A DNA stretch of 64,000 nucleotides from Petrolisthes cinctipes (taxonomy: Eukaryota; Arthropoda; Malacostraca; Decapoda; Porcellanidae). The stretch spans positions 62,001-126,000 of the forward strand of contig JAWQEG010001554.1 of the NCBI GenBank assembly GCA_033782935.1, given 5' to 3'. The translations under genes and the position numbers were made by a program. Of this stretch, positions 24,071 to 37,118 are shown piece by piece. Below the pieces are notes generated by a model. That model saw only the letters and a program-made list of their open reading frames with translations, had not been told where the DNA came from and did not search any database. Position 1 is the first letter of the stretch, and every line of letters begins with the position of its first letter.

Positions 24071-24990
24071 GGCGCTTCGCTTGTGTGAGCTCATGTGAAT
24101 ATACAAGCTTAGCTAGACACTCTTTCTCGTGCCACTTGGGTACAACCATTCAGCTGTGCATAGATGGATACAAACACTGCATATTAATCTAGATACAGTA
24201 TTCAGCTCTCTCTCTGGCCTAGTAAGCAAAACTGAATACTTTTCCAACTATACAGTACTTGTAACTATTATCTCAATATCTAGATATTTAATCTTGGAAA
24301 TTACACTCTAAAGGAGATCCCAAAATAACTCCAATAGTTAATGTTCATTACTGTAAGTTTTCATGGTGGTGATAGGTGTAATTTACCTAACTACAGTATT
24401 TTATCATCATCTCGAGAACTATTACCTTACGAAATAATTATGAAAAAAGCAACATAAGGAAAAATAAAATAAATTTTTTACATAAAAATATATAAATTTT
24501 AATACATACAGCATAAAAAAATTTGATATTTGTAGTATGTTACAATTTTTACAATGTTTTCAACATTATTGGTACAGTATATGCATGTGCCATGAGTTTC
24601 TGTATCACAAAATACCAAGAGATAATGTGGAAGAAAAAAAAAAAGGGCTTTCATATTTTGTTTGTAATATACACCACAGACAAAGCTAGGATAAAACTCA
24701 CAGTAAGAAAATGAAGTTTGTAAACACTTAAAAGCTATGGCGTAAACCCTCACAAAACCAGACTTCAATACACTATACAGTACATTGGCTAAACTGGAAT
24801 CAATGAGTTCAGTTGAAATGTCCCCCTCTTATCTGGGAAAAGTCTGGATGATGGATTTTCTAACAACCGGACTGTCTCTCTATTATCCCAAGAAGTCTGA
24901 ATTAGAGGGAAAAGTCTGGATGCGGGCCTTACTGGACTTTCTGCTAAACCTGATATGGTAATGCCCCCAATTAGTTTGGTTTACTGAGGG
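24071..24990. other. AT-rich intergenic sequence
   Basis: I see no gene, repeat array or structured element that can be defended here. The open frames are short and their translations are low in complexity. Confidence 0.4.
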
Positions 24991-26850
24991 TTGGTGTTGT
25001 TGTTGAAGTTCCTAAAGCTGTCTAGCCAAGCAGCCCCGAGCTCCTGAGGTAGGCCGTGGCCTGTGCCGGGCTTTCCCACAGTGCCCTCAGAGAGTGTATG
25101 TTGTGTTGTTAGCGAGTGTGGTTGTGTGCATTACAATCTTCCATAATGTGTTTAATAGAATGGGGTGCTTTGTTGCATCCCGGACAGGTTTCCACAATGG
25201 CTCCATCCAGCTTCTTCTGATATGTCAGAAGGCCCGGGTGGTGGCCACATCGCAGCCTGGCCAGGTGGACTCTGTCCTCACAGGGAAGGGAGGATTCAGA
25301 TGGGTGAATATCAGGAGGTCGTGCATACAGCTGTGTTGTTTTTGAGTGTGTGGATGGACTGATGAGTGATTTGAGTATGGATATGTTTCTGGAGACTGGT
25401 TTGGGGTGGGCAGGGTGTAAGGGATGATAGTATTTGTGTATGGTATTGTGTACTGGGTGTTGTTTTGATGATCCTTGGCATGTGTGGGTGTATTGTTTGT
25501 ACACTGTGGTTGTGGTTTCTTTGTTGTGTCCAAATGTTGTGATGACAAGTGATCTGAGGGCTTTAAGTCTTTGCATGCATTTGTTTTTGATGGCCGTGAT
25601 GTGTTTTTTTAATGTCATGGATGTGTTGTATATTATGGAAAATATTTTGGGTGTGTGTGTGTGTGGTATAGGTGTGTTGTTTATGGTGAGGTGAGGTGTG
25701 GTGTGTAGCAGTGTTCTACGTTCCAGTTGGTGAGAAGGGTGACAGTTGACTTGGTGGGTGCTATTTTAAGCCTGTTTGTGGTGAACTAGGCATTAAGTGT
25801 GACTTTGCTACACCTTACAGAGTGGGAGTACCAACTGGGACGAAGTGTGAGATAACTCTGAGGGGTGAGAGGATGGAGGAAGTGAAGGAGTTTAAGTACC
25901 TGGGTACAGTTATGTGTAAACATGGGAGTATGGAAGGAGAAATTAGGGAGAGAGCAATGAGGGGTAGACAGGTCATAGGATCACTGGGGAGGATTATGAA
26001 GGGTAGAAGTGTGAGTATGGAAGTGAAAATGGGACTACGAAACAGTATAATCCTGCCAACACTGACATATGCGTCGGAGACATGGACATGGAGTAGGGCT
26101 CATCAGTCTAGAATAGGTGCTGTGGAAATGAGTTACTTGAGAGGAGCATGTGGACTTACAAGGAGGGATGGAGAAAGTAATGAGAGTGTATATGAGAGGT
26201 GTGGTATGAGTGAGAAGGCAATTGGTATTGAATGTGGAGTGGTTGAGAGAGTGAAGCGTGATACATTGAGATGGTTTGGACATGTAGAGAGAATGCAAGG
26301 TGAGGAGTTTGTAAAGAAGGTGTATGGAAGTGAAGTTGTGGGACCTGGTGTGAGAGGCAGACTTCCGGTTAGATGGCAGAACAGAGTGGAAGAGTATGTA
26401 AAGGAGAGAAACATGAGGGGTAGAGGAGGGCTTGACCAAGTAAGGAGGGAGTGTTGGAACAGGGAGAACTGGAGGCACTTCTGCCGTGGCCACCCCCTTG
26501 GGGGGAGTTCCCGGAGGGAATGAGGCATCAGAGCTATAGATAGATAGATAGATAGGTAGGGTTGGAGGATATGAGTGGCTGTGTCTGCATTTCCGTGTGT
26601 ACATATGAGTGTTATGTCGTCTGCGTAGGAGGCTATGTGTATTTGTGGTGCCTGGGGTGTTGGTATGTCGAGCATGTATAAATTGAAAAGGGTGGGTAAG
26701 AGAATAGAACCTTGGGGGACACCATTGGTGAAACTTTTAATGTTAGATGACTGACCAGCAAATGGAACATGGGCTGCTCTTTCTCCCAAGAAGCTGGCCA
26801 GCCATCTTTTTGTATTATTATGCATGTTTGTGTCGTATATTATATTGTTT
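24991..26850 (-). mobile_element. LINE (minus strand) split by a nested RTE insertion
   Basis: On the minus strand the RT core lies at about 26560-26825: WLASFLGERAAHVPF, NGVPQGSILLPTLFNLYML and SYADDITLICTHG. The same element resumes at 25618-25109 with its C-terminal region, including HLARLRCGHHPGLL and a Cys/His motif CPGCNKAPHSIKHIMEDC. The gap is filled by an oppositely oriented RTE fragment (25755-26555). The 3' end on the minus strand runs into (CAA)n near 24992-25010. The 5' part, including the endonuclease, is missing. This is a nested, dead pair. Confidence 0.8.
25755..26555 (+). mobile_element. RTE-type LINE 3' fragment with GATA tail
   Basis: A 233-codon open frame at 25822-26523 encodes the C-terminal part of an RTE-like reverse transcriptase: MEEVKEFKYLGTVMC, LPTLTYASETWTW, RRDGESNESVYERCGM, RVKRDTLRWFGHVERMQ and VRGRLPVRWQNRVEEYV. 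It ends in (GATA)n at about 26537-26556, the short tandem 3' tail typical of RTE elements. The catalytic RT motifs lie upstream and are lost. The frame is still open for 233 codons, so the insertion is relatively young. Fragments of the same family lie at 17258-17720 and 35165-35400. Confidence 0.8.
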
Positions 26851-26859
26851 GTGAGGTTG

Positions 26860-28320
26860 TGACAGGGGATTTATTGTACTGCCTACTGGAATACTTTGAA
26901 TTGCTTACTGTGTTCAGGACTGAAATAGGTTAAAATCCTAGCTGTCACTGGTTCATAATAAAGATTGTCATGCTTAAAGCATCACAATCTTCAGTATACA
27001 TAATAACAGTATTACTATACTATGAATCACATAATACAATTATATACTGTACTATATAAAGTACTGTACAGGTATATAAATGGGGTTTTCTTAAAGCAAG
27101 GATACACTCATTACCCCAGTACAATATAGCTATAGTTTAAGTGGCAACGTAGCTGTAACAGGAATGAGGTTATATGCCTAATCATGTTGTTATGTATAAA
27201 CATAGTGATGTAAAAGAATAGAATGTTTTTCAAATGAACCAGCTAATTTTCTTTAAATAATAAACATAACAAAAATACAGGATCTCTGCTTATCTACTGA
27301 ACTTTAATTTTAATTCACTATAACCAAAAAGAAGGAACAGTTATTTTAGATTGAAATTTTCATTCCATAAATACAGTACAGTACACATAATATTCAGAGA
27401 TTAGTATTGAAATCTTTCATATGAATTTAATCATTGGCATTCCTGTGCTACAAAATGAGCAGAAATCATCACAACCTCTATAAAGTTCTAAACCCATTAC
27501 AGCTTTTTTCATTACCTTAGTAAACCTCCACAGACAGCAGTCATGGCAAAAGTGTCTTCTGTTTGCTTATACCTTCACTTCTGTTTTGCACTTCCAACTT
27601 CCTTTCTCCAAATTTGTCCCCTTCTTAATCCTCTTGCCATGATCAACTCATACCTGCATATTTCAGTTAATATTTAAGTTTGGCAGGCCTTATATCCTTC
27701 ATTTTTAGCTTGAGAACCAAAAATGATGTTGATTTATTTAAGGCTACCATTTCTTACAGATTGCACTAAGAAACATCTCTCTCTAGTTAGATGTTCCTTT
27801 TAGGTACATCTTGGAGGACTCATTAGTTTCCAATTTCCAAACATTCAACAGGTGCCTTGGCTGGTATATCAGTGGATGGTATTTTGTTTCTACATACATG
27901 TGTGTATCAACTGTCTGATTTACTGCCCATGTACAAGAGGGTCAAAATATTTTTGTTTGTATTTCACCCATAGTTCATATGGACCTAGTGGTCCACAAAA
28001 ACTAAAACCATGCTAAGTATCAGTTACCATACTATCCTCCAGGCTGGAGAAAATGGGGAAGGTTGAAGGTCATTGCTTGTGGAACATAGGTGCTCCCAGG
28101 TGAAGGTTATCCAAGACAGCACTGAAGAAAGGGAGTTAGGAGAGAAAGCAAACTTTGAAGAGAGCAAGGAAAATAAAGTATTGAAGGGGTAGCTAGACCC
28201 TTTAACTGTTACCTAAAACTCTTCAAGCAACACTCCCCTATGGGATAGAAGGTCAATACAGTAGTATACTGTATAGTGTAAGAGAGTCATCCTAGCACAA
28301 TGGGTAACTGCTACTAGTTT
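26860..28320. other. Intergenic sequence beyond the 3' end of gene B
   Basis: No coding feature is supported. On the minus strand a possible polyadenylation signal AATAAA reads near 27731. The rest is AT-rich and without visible inverted repeats. Confidence 0.4.
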
Positions 28321-28325
28321 CTTTT

Positions 28326-31300
28326 TCAACCAGTTAATGGGATTGCAGTTTTCTGTCCATGATCACACCCTGCCAGGTGACGAGCTGTGAAGGAAGAAAA
28401 ATAAGCTCTATTAAAGACAAAGAAATATACAGTAAATGAAAACCGATGTACATTATAGTATCTCATGCAATATCATACTTATATGTATTCAACTAAATAA
28501 TAATGAACTCTACCCAAGTTAGGCCATGAATGAACAAAAGAATGAAACACTTGAATTTTTCAGTTGTTCAGTGTTCAAAAAATGAGGATGAAACATACAC
28601 AAACATCTTACCTATTCGGTTACCATTGGAACTGTTGAAGCCACACGAGCAGCACAGAGCAGGAATGAGACGTTTGGTAGGTGGAGCAGTTCTTATGTAA
28701 CCTTGGGGATTTGTTTTAGTTTTTTTCTTATATGGATGGTATAACTCAGTATGTCTGGTGACCATATTGCGACAACAGGTGGAGTACCGACACTTGGTGC
28801 ACTTGAACACTGATCTACATGGAAGAAAGTGAAGAATCTGTTAATATGGTAGGGACAAGAAAGATAAGCTTGTCAGTGAATTTTGGGACGGGAAGGAATT
28901 GATAAGAATTATGGAAAGACACGTGGTACATGGAAAAATGTATTATTATGCAATACATTTTCTCAATACCTGAGATGAATTAACTACACCTTAAATGAGG
29001 TGGTTCCATCATATATACAGTATAGTTATTGAGATGCCTTGAAACACTGCTTGAAAAGTGAAGATCAAACCAAAAATAAAGATGGAATGAGGGAGCCTAT
29101 CATTTATGTGCATGAAAGACTGGACAGTGGTTGTGATGTGGGATTGATAGTTATACAAAGAAGGAAGGAGATGATGTTGTTACAGACTCTCTTCAAGAGG
29201 GAAAACATGTTATGAGATAGTCTGATGATCATTGGTCATTACAGTAGTGTCAATAACAAAAATGTGAGGCAGAACCATTTGGGTAATCAATAGTTTTCTA
29301 TTTGACAATATTGAAACCCCTTGAAAATATATAATGTCTCCTTCCACTTACGGAAAGTGATCACTGAGCTGCAAATTGCCCTTGCATTCAATGCATGTGT
29401 ATGGCGAGGAGGAGTCAGCCAGTAAAATGGTCAGCACACCAGTACTCAGGGATTCAATCATGAATGACATATCATCCTTTTTCTTGTTCCACTGGAATGG
29501 CACAAATATGACCTTGTTGCTGGCTGATGTGTTACAGGAGCGCTGCAATCCTGGAAATAGGGAAAATTCTTCATTAAGTCAGCTAATATTGTACTAGTTA
29601 CTGCCTTTTTCTCTACATACTGTACATTTTCAGTACAGGGTAATATACTGGATATCCCTTTTCACCATTCCACTCACTACTTTCTCTTCCTTCAATTCCA
29701 CTGCCCATTTAAATTTTCTGTAGCCTAATACCAATTATTTCATAATCATATAGAGATCAGCTTTAGACACTTCCTTATGTCAAATGATTAGGGTAAAGCA
29801 AGTCACTGTTGCATTTTTGTTGATTTAATCCAATTCATCTAGCAACCGGCAAGAGGTTAATCCTTGAAAAACTCCTGATGACTAAAACTTTTTCTGACTA
29901 CAGTACAACTATAATTTTTTTTTTTTTTAATCAAATTTCCTAATGTCCAAATTTCCAAAAGTATTTCAAGTGGTCCATAAACAACAGCTTACTTCTTTCA
30001 TGATATCCTTAAACCAATGCTAACTGAAAAAGTTTTAAGAAACCTCATTCATCCAAAGCTTAAGAACCACTCAATTACTTTACTCCTACTTGTGTCTCAC
30101 TCTGTTTCCTACCATTATTATTTTACCAACACTTCCTCTTTTACCTGGAAGAGGGGAGGCATCACTAAACTAGCCCTCTGAGAGCTGGTGTTGTTTTTCG
30201 TAATTTTATTCTAACACTTAATCATTTCATTCATCAAGAGTCATCACTCAATGGGTTAAACCATCTTTATTAAAGGGGTTGGTAAACTACAGGCTATAAC
30301 TATGCAGGTAATCAGACTTCCTTAATAAATGTGCTGCATCATGGTACATTTTGGATGAAGCAGTTGCCCTGAACTTGCACACAACTTTATAGGCCCCGTA
30401 AAATAACTAACTGTGGGATAGCTGGAGGTTCAAACATATACTGTACAGCTAATTTAACTGCTACAACACAAGGTAAAGTTGAAAGATTTTCTTATCCAGA
30501 GGCTTCCAGGTCTCTATTTATCCATATAGGTATCGTCATCCCTCCCACATTGAACCAAGTCTAAGAACTTTAATGGACCTGGGAAAATATGTCATTGGGG
30601 GACTGCTGGTTACAATTTTCTAGTCACATACAATACTGTATTAGGTTAAATAATGGCACACAGATGTACTGAATATGATCAATAGTTTAAATCTGACCTG
30701 GATAACTGGCTCGAGATATGTGGTCCCGGGTTATGTGGATCTTCAAAGAGTGCTCATGATGAAATCTCAGCTCACACTTTGAACACCTCCACACGTCTGT
30801 CAGATGTGTCTGTGGGTGAAAGGTTTTGTATCCTTTACTGATTGAAGATGTTCATAATGACAGTGAAAAGCTACACTGATAAGTATTTGCACCTCCAATT
30901 CCTTTCATGTCAAATAAGGGAAATATTCTGACAGCTATGAAATCTTGCATGTCTATAATTTTGACACACACACACACACGGGGCTGGTCTGTCACAATTT
31001 CTATATAAAATTTTATCTTTATAAAAGTTATTTTTAGCTTCATATGTCTGGACTGGAAGTGGAATTATAGTAATACTATGCTAAAAAGTATAATTATGAT
31101 TGATTTATTTGAATAAGATTATATAATTTATCTTTTAGACATCAACAATATCAGGGCGTTCCTGGAAGTGTCGTCAGAACAAAAGTACCACCCATCTTGG
31201 CCTGACGCTAAGCGTGCACCTGAACAAACACTGTCAGTACAAGTGTTCACTGTTCCACTCATACATTTATGGAGGCATCTCCATGGATAGGCTACATTTC

Positions 31301-34300
31301 CCCCACCTCTTTGTTAACATTCATATTAGGCTATACTCATCCAAGAATCACACTATGTTACACATTATCTTCATTCCAAGTTTCAATTGAGACTATACTT
31401 TACATGAGCAAGAGCGGTGAGGGCTGAGAGTATGGCGCCAGAGCCGCCATTTACGCAAGTTACTGTTAATTGAAATAAATTGGAATGCATAACTGGATGT
31501 GGTCAACCTCACACTCTAAATCTAAAAATAAGTTCCTACCACACAAAACTAAATTTCACTGGAAAGTATCTCTCTCCAGCAAAGAGAAAAGATTAAAAGA
31601 AAGCAAGAAGGAAGAGTCTGTAAATGGGGAAAAAGAAGACTGTGCTAGGCCAGAAAGACCTTGTACTAAGACAGAGAGGAAGGACAGCAAGTAAAAAGGA
31701 AAATGAAGGAAGGAAGGACCAGCTGAAGAGAGGAAAGGAATTGGCCCAGGTAAAAATGGGTGCCAAAACCCATAAAATATTGCCCACATCTTTACAGGCA
31801 ATACTCCCTACAGGAAAATAAGGAAAATAGGAATACAGAAGAGCTGAGAGTGATTGACACAGGTATGAATGGGCATTAATTTGCTACTAATCAAATAAAC
31901 ATAATAAGGTTCAATTATTGTACTGTTCTTCGGCTAATATAAAATCATAGCAGTGGCTTGACTCTAAGACTTCCTAGTAATATAAATGTAAGGATCTTTC
32001 TCTGCCATGTAAATGCTGGCAAGTCAAGGACCAATGCCACGCTACTATCAGCATAACCTTGGAAATTGACAGCAATGGCATATGAGGTAATGTTAATTAT
32101 CAAATTTCAGTTTGAAGAGATGGTTGTCTGATCTGTGATATGCCAATTCCATTACTCGTACCTTGAGATGTGCAAAGAATATTTCTGAGAATGAAGTTGA
32201 ATTTTCTACAGTACTTATTCTTTCCATGATGGCAAGGCAGTAGTGGCACTGCAAATATGGACTTCCATTATGGACCTGTCACAGAAAACGAAAGTATTAC
32301 TACAGAGTTATATAAACATGATAACATTGCGGCTATCATACCAAATAGGGAAGATTCCATTGTTGGCGATTGAAATGTCACTGATTCCTCCAAACCATGC
32401 CTGGAAACAGACACCCTCAATGGTACTAATTGGGGATCTGTTTCGTGGCATAATTCAAAGGAATCAGGGACCTTCCAATTCACCAACAAGAGAATCTCCC
32501 CTTAAGGCTCATCCTCAACTAGAGATTTATATGCACACAAAAAAAAGAGCACGTACTACAGTATTTGCTTTTCACAAATAATATCATTTAGTGTTATCAT
32601 TGACAATACAGAGTTCATTTAGGTGCTCAAGCTTCTTGTACAGGTGATGCCTTGTTTTAATAATTAAAGCATAATCAGAGACTAATTACTTAAAAGGCAT
32701 TGTCTCATTCCCTAAACACATGTTTACTAGGACTGAAAATTTAATACATAGTACAGTACAATATTCAATGTGACATGCATATATATCATTGATAAACTAA
32801 CCTTATGAAAATATTCTTTAATTAAAATTTGTAATCTATTATTATATTGCCCAGTAACAATACTTAAGAAACATGAATTGAGTTTCGATTTTCACTATTA
32901 CTATCTAACGTTTCTGATCAAGAGAAACTAGATGTGAATTCAAAAATAAATTTTTATCCAACTGACCGACTTGAAGTGGTTAATAATCATGAAGTAGTAA
33001 GATGTAGCAAAGTCACAGATGTTACACCTGTAAGGTAACTCTGCCTCGGTGTGATTTTTTTTCATATGCGCAGTAAACTCTGTGTTTTCGGTGAACCTCT
33101 TGGAGCAGATGCGACACCACAGGAACTGTTCATCACTGTGTAGATGAACCTGGGTACAAGGCAAATAAAGAGGAAACATGAGAATACAGCAGGTAAACAG
33201 AAAGATATATAATCAACACACGATGTATCGTCTATGTAAGCCATGTACAGTTGGACTAAAAAATTCGTGGTATAGCCCAGATGGAAGATGCTTGTCCCTC
33301 CCCAGTAACTAGTGATTAATATTGTCTATTATCACCATCCCACATCATAGTTTCTGCCCCTGGTATATCTTATTGGTCTCAAAGAAATTTCATACTGTGA
33401 GGAACTGACCATATTACACCTCGACTGTACCACAAATTCCTGTGTCCAACTGTACAATGTATGTATACCTGAAATATTGACGTTTATCTATCTATCTATC
33501 TATAGCTAATCCCTTATCCTCTCCAGGAATTCCCTCCAGCACTGTCCAGGCTTCCCTTCTATATATCAAAATAGGGATCTCAACACTATGATGTATGTCT
33601 ATTTTTTATGCCCATGATGACCTACCTGAAGTCTGGGTTGAATTAAAAAGCTGAAATTATCTTTTATATCATGCCAGCCAAAAATACAGTAGTAGGTAGC
33701 CAAAAAATATATGTCAATATTTTTCCAAGATCACATGGTTGTTCATTGGGATCTTTCAAGAGCTTGGCACTTATAGGGTTAAAGGAAGTTCCCATGGGAC
33801 AACAATGCTTGTGAGTTATACACATACATTCAACTTTATTATTTTTTGAGGTTAATGTCAGGACACTCTTACCTCTCTAACTTTCCTTTGTCTGTTTAAC
33901 ACTTACTTTTTTCATGTGAATGAACAGCCAAGTGGTCATTTTGAAGTGTTCCAAGCAGAAGTCACAACATATCCATGCCTCAGTGTTCCCCCTAAGATGA
34001 AACTTTAGGTGATTGTAAAATAAAATGTTATTCCAGAACACAGACTGCAAAAAAAGAAAGAAAGAAAAAAGAGAGAGAGAAACACCACATTAGATCAAAT
34101 GTTCTGTCCAGGAAGGTCACTGCAGAAACATTTAATTTCACAGGATTCACCAGTGTTAATTATAATCAATATTTGTATAGTACAGGTACTATTGCTTTAG
34201 TTAAGAATAACAACCATATACTATAGAGTACTTACTTTACACACATGACAAGTGTAACAGATCTTGTAGGGTGAATGCTGCTTCACTGTATTACCCTGGA

Positions 34301-35777
34301 TGGTGCCATAGTAGTAGGAGTCCACCATCATCACATCACATTTTCTTTGGGGATCGTTGGCAGTGGACTGTGATGGACCAGGTGAGTTGTTTAAGACTGC
34401 ATCAGGTAAAGTGGCAACAATGGCAGTTGTTCTGGAAGTGTTGTGTTGTTGAGGGAATGATCTGACCATGTACAATGCATAGATGCATAGACCTTCAATA
34501 ATACAAATATATATATACTGTACTGTATTTAAATATTTATTTACCACATATTCCAGCGGATCTCCAACTCTGGGGTTACTATATGTTTTCCATGGGTTCC
34601 CAAGCCCTCAAAATATCATACATGTTTAATTCCCAATTCTGAAATGTTGGCAGCATGTACCATTGCATTGAAAGTATTGTCACAGTTACAACATTTCAAA
34701 CACACAAGAATGTGGTCATAATTGCCAAACATATTCATATTTATGCTACATCATAAGACTGATATGACAGCTACTGTACTGACATTGCAAAGTAAATTAG
34801 TATTTCATAAGGTTTTATCCTATACCATTTATCACTAAGAACCTTTTCTATTGCACATAATAGGCCATATATAGTTTTGCAGATACTGAATTTATTCTAT
34901 CCATAGAATAAATTCAGTTTATTTATTGAATTTATTTTGTACTGTACTTTGAGCAATAAACACACCATTTCATGATAATATAAAGATAACAAATATTACT
35001 TCTTGGTAAAAAATCTCTGGTATCTGTGACATCACTTTACTATTGTATAATGGAATGCTTTATATAACACTCACTCTTTGGTAGTTGCTGGTTGGCAAGA
35101 ACCCTTGTTGTTATCAACTGGCACAACTGGCTGTAAGCAAAATTATCATGTTACAGAATCAGGCACCATCCTAAGCCTGCTCTCTTTTTCTAATCTCCCC
35201 TTCCATGCTTACATACATATTGTTCCCAAAATTTTGAACTCCTTTACTTCTTCCATTTTACTTCCCAACACAATATCACATCCAGTCCCGTTCAGTCCTC
35301 TTACCCTGTAGGGTGTTATAAAATCAACTATTTTGTCATCTTTTATTATTGCTAACAGTAAAGGGTTTATGTCAATTAATACCCCAGTATGCATTTTGAT
35401 AGTTTTTGCTCCAAATTAAGGAAGGGTTTTACTAACTGAAAAGGTTTATTCCTGCTAGCCACACCCAATACTTGAATAAATATAATGTAGTTTACCAAAT
35501 CTCTTATGGCTGAAACATGGGGTGAGATTATACCTTTTCTCTTGGACTGACTCTAGTAACTAGTCCATTGGTAGTACTAGGGGTGTGCTGAGGTTCCTTC
35601 TCACTGCTGTTTGTGTTGTTGACCAAAGTGTTGTCAGATGAGGGACCAGTGGCCATTTTATTTAACCACCGTTCATGCCGAACACGCATGACTGAGTCTA
35701 GCAGCTCTATCACCCCGGGGACTGGATCTGGTGAAGAAACATCTTTAATGCATACTATATTTCACAGTCTTACACTG

Positions 35778-35809
<32 letters not shown>

Positions 35810-37035
35810 TGTACTGCATTCGTAGGTGGAAGACCATGTTGTATATTTGAAAGGAATCAGCTGAAAAGGTAAGTAGTCTAGATGGCTTTTGAAACATTCT
35901 GAATTAACTTTCTGGTACAAACTGAGTAATTTTCTTGTTTACCGCTCTGTATATCAAGGTCAAATTCCCACTTCTATATAAGAAGTGAAAGAAAAGTAAA
36001 TCCCAATCCTGGATTGTGGTGAAATAATAAAGTGTTAGAAACATAGCATGCCAACCAACAGAACATACTGTGCATGATGTTATACAACTCAATGAAAGAC
36101 CTAATAAACATGTTCAACATTGGCTTGTTCAAGAATTTGAGGCAGATAATGATGACTCATACTGTGCAGTTAGTCAAGCTTAAAACTCCTGAGATTATGT
36201 CATCTGCTGCAGCCACAGAGAGCTATTTAAGTTGGCAGACCTATCACCCAGGCTACCAAGGGCTGTATGATTGGTTGAGAATGGTTTATGGTCACTCCCA
36301 TCAGAGAATGAATCAGAGATTTATCTGGCTCATTTTCATATATCCGAGGTAAGACTGTAGCTCTCCATGAAACTGGCTATACCCTGACGCAGATAAGGCA
36401 CATGGACGTAGATAGGAAAACTGTTTACAAGTGGATACGCTGTGAGGAAGAATCAGGAAATTTCGCAGACTTGTGTGCTTGATAGATTACAGTCCGTAAT
36501 ATACAGAAGAGGTGGGTGGGATAGGTTTTAATGAAGAAAGAAATTATGCAATGTTTTTTTCATATTCCTGAGTAAATTTGTTCAGCTCAGTCAAATAAAA
36601 GAATCTTTCATTTACAATAACAGCCATGGATGATAATGATTACTCCTGACTATGCCACATAAGGAAATGTGACTCGTTGGGTCTCCCAATGACATTAACT
36701 CTAAGGGCCGATTCCACAGTGGTATTCGTTTGTTAGCTTCCCAACCAATCACACTTGTAAGACTTCATTATTTTCCAAAAGCTGAGTATCCACATTCACA
36801 AAATCTATCCAACAGTTAGATAATGATGATCACTGTATAGTTTACTCACCAAATTCATTAAATAATTCAGCCATAAGTCATTTACACGGCTAACATTCTT
36901 TCGTTTGCGTGCTTACAAACCAAAACAAACCACTGTGGAATCGACCCTAAAAAAGCACTTCGAGGTCATCTTACATGAAAAGAGCAGTAACGTCTATTTA
37001 CTTTTAAATGGTAATTGGGTCAAAGTACTTGAAAC

Positions 37036-37118
<83 letters not shown>

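Noticed and set aside
25109..25618. Independent minus-strand gene
   Set aside because: The Cys/His C-terminal motif and orientation match the LINE whose RT lies at 26560-26825.
31485..31821. Lys/Glu-rich plus-strand frames
   Set aside because: A purine-rich intron stretch of gene B, with several overlapping frames and no conserved motif.
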